Shown: positions 25,401 to 38,895, numbered from the stretch's first letter. The stretch is DNA of 64,000 nt from Casuarius casuarius (GCA_003342895.1 PTFA01000011.1:2963644-3027643), one strand, 5' to 3'. Program-made: numbers and translations. Notes: generated by a model not told the origin, from the letters alone.

Positions 25401-26924
25401 TTAAAACTATCCAATACTTTGAAAAGAGTTAGTAGATGGGATGCACACCATTCCTTACTATCAGTATTACCCTGTATTTAAACTGTCTTCTCATCTTTCT
25501 GATTAAGTCTTTGCTGTGACAGGTAAACATTTTAAGCACTTGATATAAGTATTATCTACTTCCTCAGTGGAGTATTGCGAATCAAGCAGGGATGCGACCA
25601 ACATTAAAAGCTCTTATTTCAGATCAGAAAATAAAGGCCTTATCAGCCAGAAATACGGTATCTGTTAGCCGTTCCCGATACAGCTGTGGGTGCTTCTCTG
25701 CATGCACTGCTCCCCAAGAGCGGAGTAAGTCTGTGCGTGTTTTCTGAGCGGTTGGCAGGGGCTCCCAGGGGACCGCAGGTCTCATCAGGCACCACAGTGA
25801 AATGAAAGCATGGAGGGCTGCCGCTCACTGACGGCTTTGAAAGTACTGGCCCATCACCAAGATGCTTAGGTGGAAACTAGCTTGGTGTGCAAACCGGGCT
25901 GTCGGTCCTCTCTCAATCCATGAGATACACTTAAAGTGTAACATTTATTTCAGAACGATGTGGGGTTGCATTATCGCTTACACTGACATGGGCTAACTCT
26001 GTAGGTAAATGATTTAAACACAGTGTGCTCTAGGAGTACTTCTAATCTCTTGATATAAGGTGAAACACCTGAAACTGCCAACGTATTACTCTTTCCCTTA
26101 ATATTAGGGTGTCCGGCATTTTGACCAAACATATTTTTCTGTGTCCTACAGTATTAAAAAAATCCCCTTAAAGAATTCTTCCTTTTTTTTCTTTTTTGAT
26201 CTTTTTGTACTTAAAACATTTTTTTAGATACCTTTTCAGTAATTAAAGATAAAATGATTCAATAAGAGTAAATGTTACTACAGTATTGGCTGTACCATTC
26301 AGACTTTAAAGCATGAAGAGATCCCATTATTCTGAGTTAAAGCATATGGAATAGTTTTTGTAACAACAGCAATATTTACAACACCAAATAATAATACCGC
26401 CAGATACTAATAGCACAGATTTATTGGCAGTAACACAAATATTCCTGATTTTAATCAAGGAGACTGTTATACTTACAGAGATTTTCACAGCCATTTTCAT
26501 AATTTTACTGCAAAATAATCTATTCATTTCTTTGAAAAATGATTTTTATGTAGCTATAATATGTCAAACATCAACTATATACACTCAGATCACTACCAAA
26601 ATCTTAATTAAAAAAATTAAGGTTCTAAGGTCAACCCACTGGAAAGTTCATCAGGTAACCTGAAATCAGAGTCCTGTTGTATGTTGTACTATGCAGTCCT
26701 TAGTTCTCTAATCACCAGCACTTTTTTGGTCGAGTCTCCATGATGCTAGGCCAGTGCTCTTCCACGTCAGCTGTCAGTGTGTGTGTTGTCCCTTTGTCCC
26801 TCATTTAGCCCAGCTGCCCGAAGCCTAGCCGTCCCGTGCCACGTCTTCTGTTGCAGGTTTCAGGCTGCCTTCGTTCTGCAGTGTTTGATTGCTTTTGTGC
26901 ACATTGCAAACTCTGCGTCAGTGA

Positions 26925-27003
26925 TCCTTGAAGGCAAGGGGGAATTATTCCCATTTTAGAGAATAAGAAATAAATCAATGCATGTAAAACCACGCAGAGC
27001 ATA
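26925..27003 (+). repeat. Possible L2/MIR-like fossil
   Basis: GGGAATTATTCCCATTTTAG, then AGAATAAGAAATAAAT and CCACGCAGAGC follow the L2/MIR tail pattern 'attatccccattttacagatgaggaaac...cacacagc'. Confidence 0.35.
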
Positions 27004-27565
27004 GCTATTCATGGGGTGAGGATGGCTCCCTTGGGATGCAGACAGACATCCTACTTTCCAGACCGGAGAGGATCCAGAGCTTCTGTTGACTTCCCCAGCA
27101 GTTGTGCATACGCAGCATTTGTAAAGGACAACCTGAGGATGCAAAACCAAGGAGAAAAGTGCTCACAACTGATCCAGTAATAGGGAATACGTAAATATTT
27201 CCTTGATTTACTTTGAAAATTTATCATTGCCTTTTTTCCAGGAAAGACATTTTTTCTCAAAACTGCAATTAGTACTGCTTTGCTTCCCATTTTCTTGAAG
27301 TACATTTCTTGAACAGGAAACTTAGCTACCAAGATCAGCATGCTACTTCTGTCTACTTTACTGAAAATTGGAAAGGTACAAACTAAAGAGCTCAAAAAAA
27401 CCTCTTCCCAAAATATCCAAACACCATCTTTTTTTAACATTTTAAAATGATTTCCTAGATGCTGTGGAACTGGAATGGTAAGCTGTTTCTTATTCTATGA
27501 TATAGAATAGCATGGAATAATATATGGAATTCTGTTCTTGCCATGTATCTCCATATGTATTTTTT

Positions 27566-27587
27566 TATTTCATATATATATGAAATA
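27566..27587. repeat. Perfect 22-bp TA-rich palindrome
   Basis: The centre is an alternating TA run flanked by TTTC on one side and GAAA on the other. It is followed at once by a TACACACAC run and ACACGTGTGT (27593-27612). The whole is a low-complexity alternating purine/pyrimidine tract. Confidence 0.93.
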
Positions 27588-29734
27588 TGTATACACACAC
27601 AGACACGTGTGTATCTGCAATCTTTTATGAAATAAATGGATTTGGTTTAGTAAATATACTGGTAAATAGTAATAATATAGAGACGTATCTATCTACCTGT
27701 ATTTTTAAAGAGATATAAAAGAAAGCCGATTCAAATCAGCTGCTGATGCTGAGATATTAGACCAAGTAATCAGATTATTCACCTCCAAAGAAGTCCAGTA
27801 ACATAACTGAAATGCATATTCACGATAATCAGTATAGCAAAGTATGTTCTTCCTTTACTGATTTCTCTTATGCTTTTACTATTAACTTCTACTGATTAAA
27901 TAATACATAGTATCAGTAGTCGTAAAAGAGAAAGACATCCACTAGCAACAATAAAACAGTGCAGGGACTGTTATTTGGGTAGTATAGTGCATGCTTATTT
28001 AGGCTGGTGCACTCAACTTTAGGTCTCTTGCCTTGCAGTATTTCCTGAGAATATAACATCAATAGTCTACTTCTGCCCACCCAGTAATGGCTTATTGCTG
28101 CAATAAAAAGTTATTCTGAGAGCATTTAGGTGGGAAAAGAACTGTTTGAAACATTAAATTCTGTCAGGCACCTGAGATTTAACTGGAATACATTCGGCTA
28201 TAAAACAGTTTTTCATTGATCATAGTGGTTGAATTCTTCACTGTAGTTTATTTTCCCTTTGATTTTGAAATCAATAAGTGCCAGTCATAGCTTTAAAAAC
28301 ACAAATCATTGGCATGGGAGTTTAAATTAAAAGTGATAAATTGAGACTGCTAGTGACCACTACCTCAGCCAAACACAAATGCCATGGCCGTAGCTCTAAA
28401 CATCACTGCATGCTTGGTTTCAAATTAAGTGTGACAAATTAGGCAGGAAGTTAATTGTTAGCTTGGAATAACTGTGGTGATGCTGATTGGAAAAGGCATC
28501 ATAAAACTAATTTTTTACTTTGCAGCAATCCCGACTGGCCTATCAAAAAATAAAGAAACACTAATAAAAATGTCTGATTCAAAATGTGGGCATTTCCTGT
28601 GTATAAATCGGTGTCAATGTCTATGTGTATGTGAAGGTGACTTTTCTTTGAGAATGCGTTTGCTAGCTTAAAAACATAGGAGCAAATTGAAAGATGCATG
28701 AGGGATTCTTGTACCCAGGTTGTGGATTATTGAGGGAGGTACATATATCTCTATCATTACTGACTAGATATTAGAGTTACTGTCAACTCTTCTAGTGGCA
28801 GCAAGTGCCAGGATGAACAATTACTCTCTAAGAGACTGTGACCTTAAAGACCAAGAGGAGCTGTAAATCATACGTCTCCTTAACTAGTTTCTCATTTATT
28901 TTACTTTTTGTCCACAATGCATAGATATATAAGTGGACACACCAATATTCAGGAATTTATTGGATAACAGTTTCCCTTCCCCAAAGTCTCTCTTTTGGAT
29001 TTAATGCTAGTTTCAGTATCACTGGGACTATTCCACAACTAACCAGGTTTTTGTCTTTCTAGCAACATGTTAGTTACTCATTAGTAGTACAAGTAGGCCC
29101 TTGGTGGTACCTAGATTGGTGAAATAGTTATCCATTTGTGTCAGGTGAAAAGGAGTATTTAAAAAGAAACTAAAAAAGCTGAAGTCAAAGCAAATGAGAA
29201 CCTTCAGCTACTAAACCAAAGGTCTAAGTATTTAAAGTTCAGCATATAAATTTCTCAAGCTTATATATTGCAATCTCTCTGATACAAGTTAGTATGAGTC
29301 ACATTTAGAGCTCTCAATGCAAGGGCGACCATGTAATGGACCAAGTACCGAGCTGAGCTTTTTGTTTTTCTTGCTATTAGCAAGCTTGAGTTGGACTTTG
29401 TGTCTTGATTCTGAACTTAATGTAATGTGCATTTGCTAAGGACATGCTTGCCGTATTGTAAGGTGTCTTGCAATAATGTGCACAACAAGTAAGGGGAAGA
29501 GATTCCTGAAATATGATTTTTTAGTCAAAATGTCACCTTCTTGTGGGACCTGATGCATGCAGGCCTTTTATCAAAATTGCCTCTGAAAGTTCGTAAAGCT
29601 CTTTCTTCCTTTTCAAGCATGTTTGTTTTTTCAGCTAAGATTTTAACAAGTCTGGGTTGAGATTTCTTACCAGAAAGTTCAATTTTGCTGCCCCAAAGAT
29701 GAAAGACATCGACTTTCATCAAAAGCAGCTTCTT

Positions 29735-30420
29735 TCATGGGAAGGGAGAAGACAGCAGAAATAGCCAAGCTTGAGCTGAGGACTCAGGGCAGAGCGCTGG
29801 AGCCGCGGGCTTGCTTCTTCTGGGCCAGTGAGGGAGGTGACAGGACTGAGGAGTTTGTTCTACCTGCTCCTGGCACAGGCAGTTCCCATCCCTGGCTGCC
29901 CTGGCATCCTGTGCCCCCTGCGCTGTGTTAATGGCAGTGGCAATGCCAAGCCCAGCTCAGGTAAATGGAGGAGCACAGCCTGTTTGCTGCTCCAAAGCAA
30001 CTGTACCAGTGGAGCAGCAACATCACATTCGTTACCCTTGTTTGCTTGTAAGCTGCAGTGGGCTGCCTCCAACCCCATCACCCACATCAGCAGAGGAGGC
30101 TGCACGTGTTTCACTCTCTGAGGTTTCCTTGCTCCAGGCTGCAACGTTATGTTCCACAGCTCTGGTTGCTTCCCAGCTTGCTACATCTTCTGTCTCCTAA
30201 ACCAGTGATTCGCCCCTTACCCCACTTTTGGCATCGCCCTTCTTGCCTTTGCTCTGCAATAGCTCCCTGCTGCCTCTTTTCACTGACTGCCCCAAGCCCC
30301 AAGTTGAATCATTTCTTTCATGTCCCCAGCTCAGGCCGCAGCGTCCATGATACTGCTTCTTCCAGAGCTCCCTGCAGCCTTGTCCCTTCGTAACCTACTC
30401 TTTCCCCCTATCTTACATGC
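29735..30420. other. GC-rich, pyrimidine-skewed patch within intron 5
   Basis: The stretch is GC-richer than its flanks. From about 30120 to 30420 the + strand is strongly C/T-rich. Several frames stay open for 60-110 codons on both strands, as expected from low stop-codon density. I see no protein family, poly(A) tail or splice pair. A decayed processed pseudogene or noncoding exon cannot be excluded. Confidence 0.4.
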
Positions 30421-30630
30421 ATACACGTTCGGTTTCCCTCAGCCCACAGCTCTGCTTTTTGCCTTTTATCTTTGCATCTGAAGTACACTTTTAGCAGCCT
30501 TCTTGGCAGTCCCCTTTCTACCATGGCACTACTCATCTCGTCTTGTGCTTGCTTGCTTTCCGCACTGCTAATCTCTCCCCATAGTTTGTGTGTGTTGTTC
30601 TGTTCAGGAGTGACTGCTAATGCATGTATA

Positions 30631-30657
30631 CATACACACGCACATACATACATACAT
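30631..30657. repeat. CATA/CACA microsatellite
   Basis: A CATACACACG start is followed by repeated CATA units. Interrupted and short. Confidence 0.9.
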
Positions 30658-32652
30658 AAATCATCAGCTATCATGGGAACACATAACTTATCCCTAAAGG
30701 GGATACCCCTAAAGTTAAAAATGCTTTAGGCCATCGATGACTTGAACTCAAGTACAATTTTAGTATCTTCTGCAGTTTTAAATCGTGTACCGATTTGCTA
30801 ATCACGAAGAAAGATAATTGCTCTATACTATTAATCTGTCACTGTACAAGCGCTATTTGTTCTGGAGTGATCTATACAGTTTTAATCAGGATTTGTTACT
30901 ACGTTACATGGTTTTGCTTATTTAGTTAAGGGTCTTTCAGTACTGCCGTCATACACGCATATTTTCAAAACAGTTTAAAATTCAACCGTAAACATTTTTT
31001 CAATCTCAGTTTTTCTTATGCAGCCTTGCAAACCAAGAGTTAGTTTTAGTGAATTGTTAAAATAATTGTATTATTCTGGTATCATGACCACAGAGAGGAT
31101 CTTATCAATCTGAAAACCTTTTCTTGCACAGCTAAAGCTGGCCTTGTAACAGAATGAATTTTGCAAGTTACTGGTTGATAAAGACAGAAAAACTGATGTG
31201 CAAGTGTTGAATGCGTAAAATAAATTGCATACTTAAAGAAAAAGAAAAAGCTCAGTGTATGAATTGCATAGAAAGCTGTAAACTTCTGACTGGATTTCAG
31301 AAGGACCATTTCTGCTCCGTCTGTATTCTGGCATCTTCTAATACCTGCCTGCATACTGGAGGTGCTACCTGAGCCTCTCGGCAGTGTTAGGATGAGGGCA
31401 GGGGCCCTTCCTCTTCAGACCTGGCCAAGCAAAGGGTTTGCAAGCTTGGAACAGTCTGTTCCCTCACGCCCACATAGCTGTGCCTGAGCTCACTAAAGAA
31501 ACCTGCAAAGTTAAGCATGCATTTGCCGTCTGGTTCACTTGGCAGCTATTTAAGCTTTTCAGTGGTCAAACCGAAAGTTGCTTTGTCGCTAACATCATAA
31601 AAGCTTTGATCCTTTTGACACCTTTCCTGCTTAAAAGAAATCTGAGTGGGTGCTTAGCTTGATCTGAAATTCAACAGTCCCCCATTTGCAGCATTTAAAA
31701 TCACCATTTCACAGTGTAATTTTTGATAGAATTGAAGTTGCATAGCTAGTCTTAGTCAGAGAAGTTCTGCTAGACCTTTCTTTAAACTTCTGCTATAATT
31801 ATGGTCAAAGTGTGCTTACCAGTTACATCTTTGGGGGACCTTGGAGAGCCTTTGTACCTCTGTGGTGGTAAGATCTATTGGCTGTGGACAGGTTCACGGT
31901 GACTGTGAAAGGGATAGGACCAACTTCTGTAAGACCTTTAAAACACACATCCTCCATTTTCTAGAATCCTTGTAACATAGATGTGATGTTTTTTTCAACA
32001 GAACAAGTACAATGTAGTTCAGCATTCACAGAGATTGATTTGAAAAGAGGATCTAGCCCAGTTGGTGCTTCCAGGGTGAGTAGAAGGTATTGCATTCAAC
32101 ATTAGAAAAGGTGCTGCAGCTTGCAGGGGGGAGCCAGCTAAGCACTGCCGTTCATTTCCTTGGCAATCTAGGGACTGGAGGCCCCTGGTTTGATCTCTAG
32201 AGGAGTTACTGATGCGGTGCATTAACATATGCAGGAGTTTGGAAATGTAAAACCTCCTATCATGCACTTATCTCAGTTGGAAATTAATTTCGTTTTAATC
32301 CTGGAAACGTTGGAGAATGTGGAAAGGGTAGTTTGTAATCAGTATGTCTTGCAGATAAAAGGTGAGCATTTTAATTGTCATCTGAACGCATTGGTTTCAG
32401 TGGTTTGATTACTGCTCATCTAGCTTCTCTTGATATGCCTGAGTAGCTCAATACAAAGCATGATTTTTTGGAAGAAGAGTGCTTAGGAATATATTCTCCT
32501 TACATACTCTGAAGCTATCATGGAGTCTGCTGTGGCTTTTTCAGTGAAGGTCTGCCTATAACCATTTAAATACACGCTGTTTAACAAAGAGATTTAACTA
32601 CTCTGCATTCATTTAGAAGGGAGGCAGAAACTGGACAGTATATTTTTGCTCA

Positions 32653-32671
32653 GAAATGAAATGAAATGAAA
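32653..32671. repeat. (GAAAT)n microsatellite
   Basis: Three full GAAAT units and a partial fourth. Confidence 0.93.
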
Positions 32672-32904
32672 GACTTAACAGTGATGTCAAAATCACTATA
32701 TTTTCTTTTTTGCTGGTGAATGAACTCTCATGTCAGTTGTAAAAAACGTGATGCTGCTTAATAAAATTGAGTCCAGTTAATTTATCTCTGGGAATATTTA
32801 TTATCTTAGTACTGTCACCTCAGAAGTACAGGCCTTAAATTTGAGCTTGGTTAATTAAATAAGTTCTAGATTTTTTTATAATGCTGTAAAAAATGCTTTT
32901 TTCC

Positions 32905-32934
32905 TATATCCAGTGATATCACTTACTGGATATA
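32905..32934. repeat. Inverted repeat, 10-bp arms, overlapping a 12-bp palindrome
   Basis: TATATCCAGT and ACTGGATATA pair perfectly around a 10-base loop. An alternative palindrome, AGTGATATCACT (32912-32923), shares the inner part, so two mutually exclusive foldings exist. Confidence 0.93.
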
Positions 32935-34314
32935 AGCAAATAATAAAGACTTTCATATATAAAGTAACTCTTTAAGCAAAGTCTGACTTATCTGATTTCA
33001 GCCTTTCACTTCTACTTATTAGTTATGTCTATGTTTTCATAAAAACATCTTTTTTTTTCTTTAAGACAAAGAAATTTGTAGTGTGAGCAGTAGGACTCTT
33101 GAAATTTGATTTCCTTCAAATTGTGCATGAGGCCTTTTCCTGTATTTCCTACTGATTTGGCTGAACAAGTGGCAATAATTGCTGCCACTAATTCAGAGTT
33201 GCTCATATATTGGTAGGTCTGTCTTTATGCAGCCATTGATTCTCATGAAAGTTGTAGGAGTGAATCTTTTAGATCTCTCTCAGTTTCTTCAAAACTGGCC
33301 AGAAGTTGGCCAGAAATAGGCTCATAAGTTGTTTATGAAGGACTAGCAAAAAGAGGGCAGCTGATGGGCAGACTGCATGGTCACATAAACTGCTTTTGCT
33401 GAAGAGAAATCTTATTTCATTTTAAAGGGCAGTATTTCAGTTTACCTAGATTTTTTTGGTTTTTTGCTTTGTGGAAGACACAGACAAAAGCAAATCCAGA
33501 AAGAATTTGTTAAATTTTTCATTCTTGTCAAACCTGTATTTTTTATGTTTCATAAGTTATATATACATAAACACACGTGTCCATATAGATGTATTTATAG
33601 ATATTCGGAGAGAGAGACAGGTAAAAAAACAGCTTGGCAAAGAAATTTCAGCTAGTTTTGCCTGCGATTACTGACACCCTGTGGCTAACACCTCTTTGTC
33701 CCCTGAGCTAGGGACATGACACCGTTCCACATCTCCTGGCTGCACCCTGGCTGTTCTAGAAGACCGGCTTGTAAAACAGAGAAGTTTGTTTCTTGAATTT
33801 GGAGAGCGAGCTTTTTGCTTATATTGCATCATATGGTGGCAAGCTTAAAACGACTGCATTAGAAAACAAGCTATAATCCCTACTCGCTCTGAGCTGTGGA
33901 TGCTTGGCCAGCTTACCTGGGTGGTGGCCACCCATGCCCACTGCAAGCCAAGTGCAGCACCTTTTGTCCTATCCTCGGAAGAAGGGTTGGTGCCAACCCT
34001 TAGTTTTTTCCGAGGACAGAACAGATTTAGGCATAGATTTTTTGTAATGTTTGATGGGGATGGAAGAATACTAACAACTTTTACAAATCAAGTTTTGCTC
34101 TTCAATCACTGTTCAATCAGCATCGCAGTAAACCCACCAGATGTCGTGCCTGACAGTCTTGTAGGTGACAGATCTGTCATGTCATGTCAGGTCTCAGGGA
34201 AAAAGGGAAGGAGCAGGCACTGTGCTGGAAAGGATTGTGCATTGATCTGTAAGCCAAGATTTCGGCACATCTTCTGACTTCTATCGGTCAAAGCCTCACA
34301 TTCCTCTATTGCGG

Positions 34315-34356
34315 ACAGCAACTATTGTTTTAGTACAGCAACTATTGTTTTAGTAC
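34315..34356. repeat. Perfect tandem duplication, 20-bp unit, 2.1 copies
   Basis: ACAGCAACTATTGTTTTAGT is repeated twice without any mismatch and then begins a third time (AC). Perfect identity in otherwise old intronic DNA points to a recent slippage or duplication event. Confidence 0.97.
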
Positions 34357-34478
34357 GAAGTCACCTAAAAGACTGCACAAGGTCACTTCTGGAAGACCTG
34401 GCATCTTCAGTATAATCTTCATCCTGCCGAAATTAAGTCTCACCTAGTTTGCTATTATCTCCCTTTTTTTTAAGAGAT

Positions 34479-34530
34479 GGGCCAAATTATGTGCCTGGTT
34501 CACTTGTCTGTGCTGGTTCAGATTTCCCTG
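34479..34530. repeat. Probable fragment of an old palindromic sauropsid repeat
   Basis: The sequence starts GGGCCAAATTATGTGCCTGG and goes on with CACTTGTCTGTGCTGGTTCAG. This resembles the 'gggccaaattctgctcncagttacac' terminus of a repeat common in reptiles and birds. Only the outer arm is recognisable, and the boundary is uncertain. Confidence 0.35.
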
Positions 34531-37500
34531 TACCCTGACAGGCAAGTGGAAGACTCAGCAGTGCAGATACCCATAGTTCCTGTGTTATTTCAAAAATAAT
34601 CATGCTACAGCTTTTCTAAATGTATGTCCAATCTCTCCATAAACTGTCAATGTAATAAATGCTGGACTCAATCATCCATGCCTTAATGTGTAAATGAACT
34701 TGGTTTGGACTAGCTTAAGTTAATTAGGAATTGGTTTAAATTAAATTGAAATGTCATTTGTAATCTGAAAAAAAAAGAGCTCCTGCACTATGTTTATTCT
34801 CCTTTCAGCAAACTCTGTGTAAAAGTGGTTTACATTAAACCAAGATACATTTTTTCTCTCAGCCAGTCTCAGTTTCTGCTAATCCCCACATAAATTTGTT
34901 CTTATGCTTGGCACCAGTTGACAAACGAGGTGAAATGCCACAACTGCATAGGTCCTGAAAACAGCAAGTCCCCAGGGACTAATGCATAAGAATGTATTAA
35001 TGCAAATATGGAAATCCTATCTTCTTGCTCTCCTTCAGATAAACAGAGAATGTCATGAAGCTGAGCTGATATGTGGTTCCTTTCACCGCTACAGAATCCA
35101 TACTTTGGTTAAGTTCTGAAACTTTCTGCATATGCAAATTGTGTGTAAATATACAAATTAGATTATTATAGCCAAAAGCGTTAGGAACCTGAGAGATCTG
35201 AGAGATCATCTACCTGAGAATAGATGCAGCTGTGAAAAATAGTGAATGGTATCTCTGTGTTTCTAAATATAGAGCAGAAGCAGAAAAGCACCAAACAGTA
35301 AAGACATTTTGGTTTTTGCATATGCTGTAGAGTGGAACTTGTGACAGTTTTGATGATCTTGGCATTTTCGTGTTGATTCATTGTTGTCCTGTGGGGTTCT
35401 GATAAGTTTTGAATAAGCTCTCAGATGTGTGGCTTGGTAGCAAAACCCTCAGTAAACAGGATGCAGCACATCAGTTATTATTATTTTTATTACTATTATT
35501 TTCAGTATCACCATCCTTCCTGTGATCCTTATGAGCAGGAAAGTACTTGAGTTATAAAGAAAGACAGGGAAATTCTTAGTTGTGTTATATATTTTCCAGC
35601 CAGGCCACGCAAGATGCTAACCTTATTGTTGATGGAATTCTTCAGTTAAGGTCAGGAATCCAGTTTCTGTATCAAATCAATGTTTTAAAAGAGTATTTTT
35701 ATTGCAGCTGCTTATTTTTAGTTTTGGAATGAGTTGTGGAGGCATTTATTAAGTTCTTTGCCAGTGCTGATTACCTGCATTAGGCCATATTCTTTAAAAG
35801 AATTACAGGATATGTCAATTCACAAACAGACTTCTGATTGCCTGTAAGATACTTTTTTAGTAGTCAGAACAGACTGTTGCAGGTTTTCTTCTTGGTATGT
35901 TCCGCATTAATGCTCATTAGCATTCATTTTTTTTTTAAGATTTCAACTGCTTATGGGAGATGAAAAATCAGAACTGCATCATCAATGAAAGGATATGAAA
36001 CAATTGGGAATAAGAAAAATAATCCTGTACGAACTACTATCTTTATAATTCTTTAGAAATATTTTATTATGTTTTCACAAACATGCCCAATATCTCCTGA
36101 GTATAAAAGATGTGTTACTTGCTGCAAGGATCTTATGAGAAGAAGCATTTTTTATTGGTTTTACTGTTCCAGTCACTGTATTTACTAGCTTCTGCCATGC
36201 AAACTGAAAATGTATTATTTTCTGAAAATCTACTATTTTTTACATGTCATTTTATTTGCAATAGTTCTGTTCAGAAGTTCTGCTTATGACTTGTATGTAT
36301 AAATTAGCTTTATTAACTGGCAGTTATTGGTTGGGATGTGATTGTGTATACCTTCTAAGTTAAATCAGAGCTCTGAGCTCAGATGAGGTACTGAAATTGT
36401 GCTGTAATCCACTGATACTACTGCTCATGGGGCCCTTGTAAGGAGATGAAGGTTTGATCACTTTTGTTCCCTGCAACACTAGCAAGATCCTCCTCAGCTG
36501 TCAGCCTCTTACCAGTGTCTCAGGGCTTCTGGGTTTGCAAAGGTGGAGAAAAATGTTTCTGTCTGGACACCAAACAGCGGTGGGACTCTAGGGGACTCTT
36601 GCAGACAGTGTCTCTGTGCTTTTGCCAGTGCCCTTGGAACTGGGGCAAGCATCATTTGCATGTCTGCAAGTAGGTTTATTTTTAGTATTTTTTTGTCAAG
36701 TAAACACTAAACCATCAAATAATTGTTCAGGCTACCACAAATGCGATAGGACTGTCTTAAGTGCTGTACATCTGTGGCCTGAGCACGCACCCAAATATGG
36801 TGTGCTGTTGCAGATGGCCGGCTGCCATGTAGCTGCTCTCCACCAGGACCTCAGTGGAGTACTGGAAAGCTGGTGAGGTGTTAGGAATGGTTGCACTGCC
36901 ATTTAGACTTTGTGTTCACAGTCTGCAGTGAGACATGTCAAGGATTTACTTACTTTGGAATTGAAATTGTCCTGGAGATACTAAAAACACTAAAAAACAG
37001 CTCTTGTCCTAAGAAGTGGCTTTCTTGCTTTCTGCCGAGTATTGTATTAAAGCCTGGAATCCAAGTATATTGTTTCCTGATGAGCTGAGGATTTATTGCA
37101 GTTGAAGCACATATAAGATAATGTGAAGACAGTATGCCTTTATTGTAAATGTGAAGTGGTCAGTTGTCTGGCTAACGAAGCACTACACCTCCGTAGGCTT
37201 CATCGCTTTCATGGGATTGTATTTAATTAAGGTATGGTGTGCCCAAAGGGGAGAGCGTAAAGGAGTTTGAGGGGCAGAACAGGGTGACTGGGGACATGTA
37301 CCTCTGTTGGCATTTGCAGCATAACTACTCAGAAATACATGCTGAAATATGATTGAATCAGAGAAATGTGCTGGTGAGGAAATATTAGGTACAAGCATTC
37401 TTCCTTCTATGCGCTAGTTTTGATTTGCCAAAAGGAAATGAATTGAAGGGTACAACTGATTTCAATATTACTTGACAATTTTTTTTTAAGTTTTGTGTGC

Positions 37501-38869
37501 TTACATATTCTTTTCAAAAGTTAAAAACAAGGCTATAACAAATCTATGTGCAAAATACACACTTTGGAACATGCAGGGAATTGTGGGCAGAGAAGGGCAG
37601 CAAACAAACATTGGACAATGCGGAAGACTGTAATTGTGTGAAGTAGGATTTAGTTATAGGAAACTACTCAGGTGTTAACTACAACGAAACTAATTTCATT
37701 TTCAGAGGGTATACAAGTTTAGATTATATCTCACAGTCCAAGTAAATATGAAAAACATTCAAAGTTTCTGTCTGTGTAAACTACAATATTTTCATGTTTT
37801 TTCTTGATTTCCCAGGACTTCTCCACTTAGGCATCCTGAGCAAAGCTGTGTGACTAATTGATTTTTCATTTCACTGCTGATAATGAATATTGAGAAAATG
37901 ATTCTAATTGAACATAAAAAAATCTAAAAAATAGGTCTAACTTAAGCAGGTAGGAACCAAAGCTTTATTCTTTCTTTGAATACAACCAGTTTTTCAGTCT
38001 TTCAAAGTTCGCCACCCTTCATGCTGATTGTTTATCTTAACAGCCTGGCAATACAACTGAGATGAGATAATTAGGTGTTAGACATGATGGAGCATCCATT
38101 TAAAAATGCAGTTTTTTAAATGATGGGTTCTGAGAAGCTCTCCATACTGCAGCTAGTGATTTCTGTCAAATGCCAATAATAAGGACTCAGATTTTTGTGT
38201 GATAAATAAATTGCTAAACATATTTGCCATTAAAAAAATAATGTGACACTAGCCATAGTTAAACCCTCTTACGGTTCTGTTCTTTGTTTACAGAGATTTT
38301 ACATCATGCCTGATGAAGGGTTCACATTTTTAGCAATTAGGAAACCTTTTAGTGTCAGTCATTAACTAAGCAAAAGATACAAGATGATTGATTTATACTA
38401 GCTAAGGAAATGCAAAAGCATCACTTTTTTTTAATACTATGGACTGATACTCAAAGGGGAACTTTGAAAATTTATTTAAAAATACAGGAAAAAATAGAAT
38501 TGACAGCACACAGTGAAACTGTAAGATTGCATTCATTGCTGAAGTCAAGGGAGAAATGGAGAGCCATGCCTTCTCTTTTGGAAATTTCTCCTGATAAGTG
38601 TCCCCTGTACATAGAATTACTAAAGTAAATTTGACTTAACAGTAAATATGTTGGACGGAGATATTTTTATTTGTGAAGTAATCATTCCTCTTCTGAAAGT
38701 TCTGAATTTCATGGTTTCAAGGACCTTTCTGATAGACCATGAAGATAATTTCATTAATATGTTTTTACTAGTGATTACCTTTTTCGCTACTTTTTTCTTA
38801 ATTTAACACAGAAAGTGTGCTATACTGGATCAAATCTATTATCCAATTAATCCAGTAATTTATTTCTGA

Positions 38870-38895
38870 CATCTGGTATTTATCAATACCAGATG
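38870..38895. repeat. Inverted repeat, 11-bp arms, 4-base loop
   Basis: CATCTGGTATT and AATACCAGATG pair perfectly around TATC. It is compact and not part of a low-complexity tract. Confidence 0.95.

Larger units (their letters stand above)
18891..29734. other. Intron 5 stretch without genes
   Basis: Mostly AT-rich. Notable points are a mid-GC, non-repetitive segment at 19600-19930, an 11-bp-arm hairpin at 20038-20065, a homeodomain-motif segment near 21100-21270, a strongly AT-rich tract at about 24960-25400 and a small GC-richer patch at 25640-25900. An L2/MIR-like trace lies at 26925-27003 and a TA-rich palindrome at 27566-27587. Short open frames here have no family resemblance that I can recognise. 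Confidence 0.6.

Noticed and set aside
27051..27440. A 129-codon minus-strand open frame
   Set aside because: The translation looks like random AT-rich coding with no domain, and part of the flank resembles an old L2/MIR fossil.
32045..32200. TAGCCCAGTTGG resembling a tRNA A box, with GGTTTGATCTC resembling a B box downstream
   Set aside because: The boxes are more than 100 bases apart, the B box has mismatches and no cloverleaf or acceptor stem can be drawn. I regard it as chance or, at most, an unrecognisable tRNA-derived SINE relic.
33900..34277. A 125-codon open frame on the + strand, the longest uninterrupted one outside the Eph exon regions apart from a few similar cases
   Set aside because: The residue pattern shows no family resemblance. 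It lies in intron 5 without promoter or splice evidence, and length alone is compatible with chance over 64 kb.
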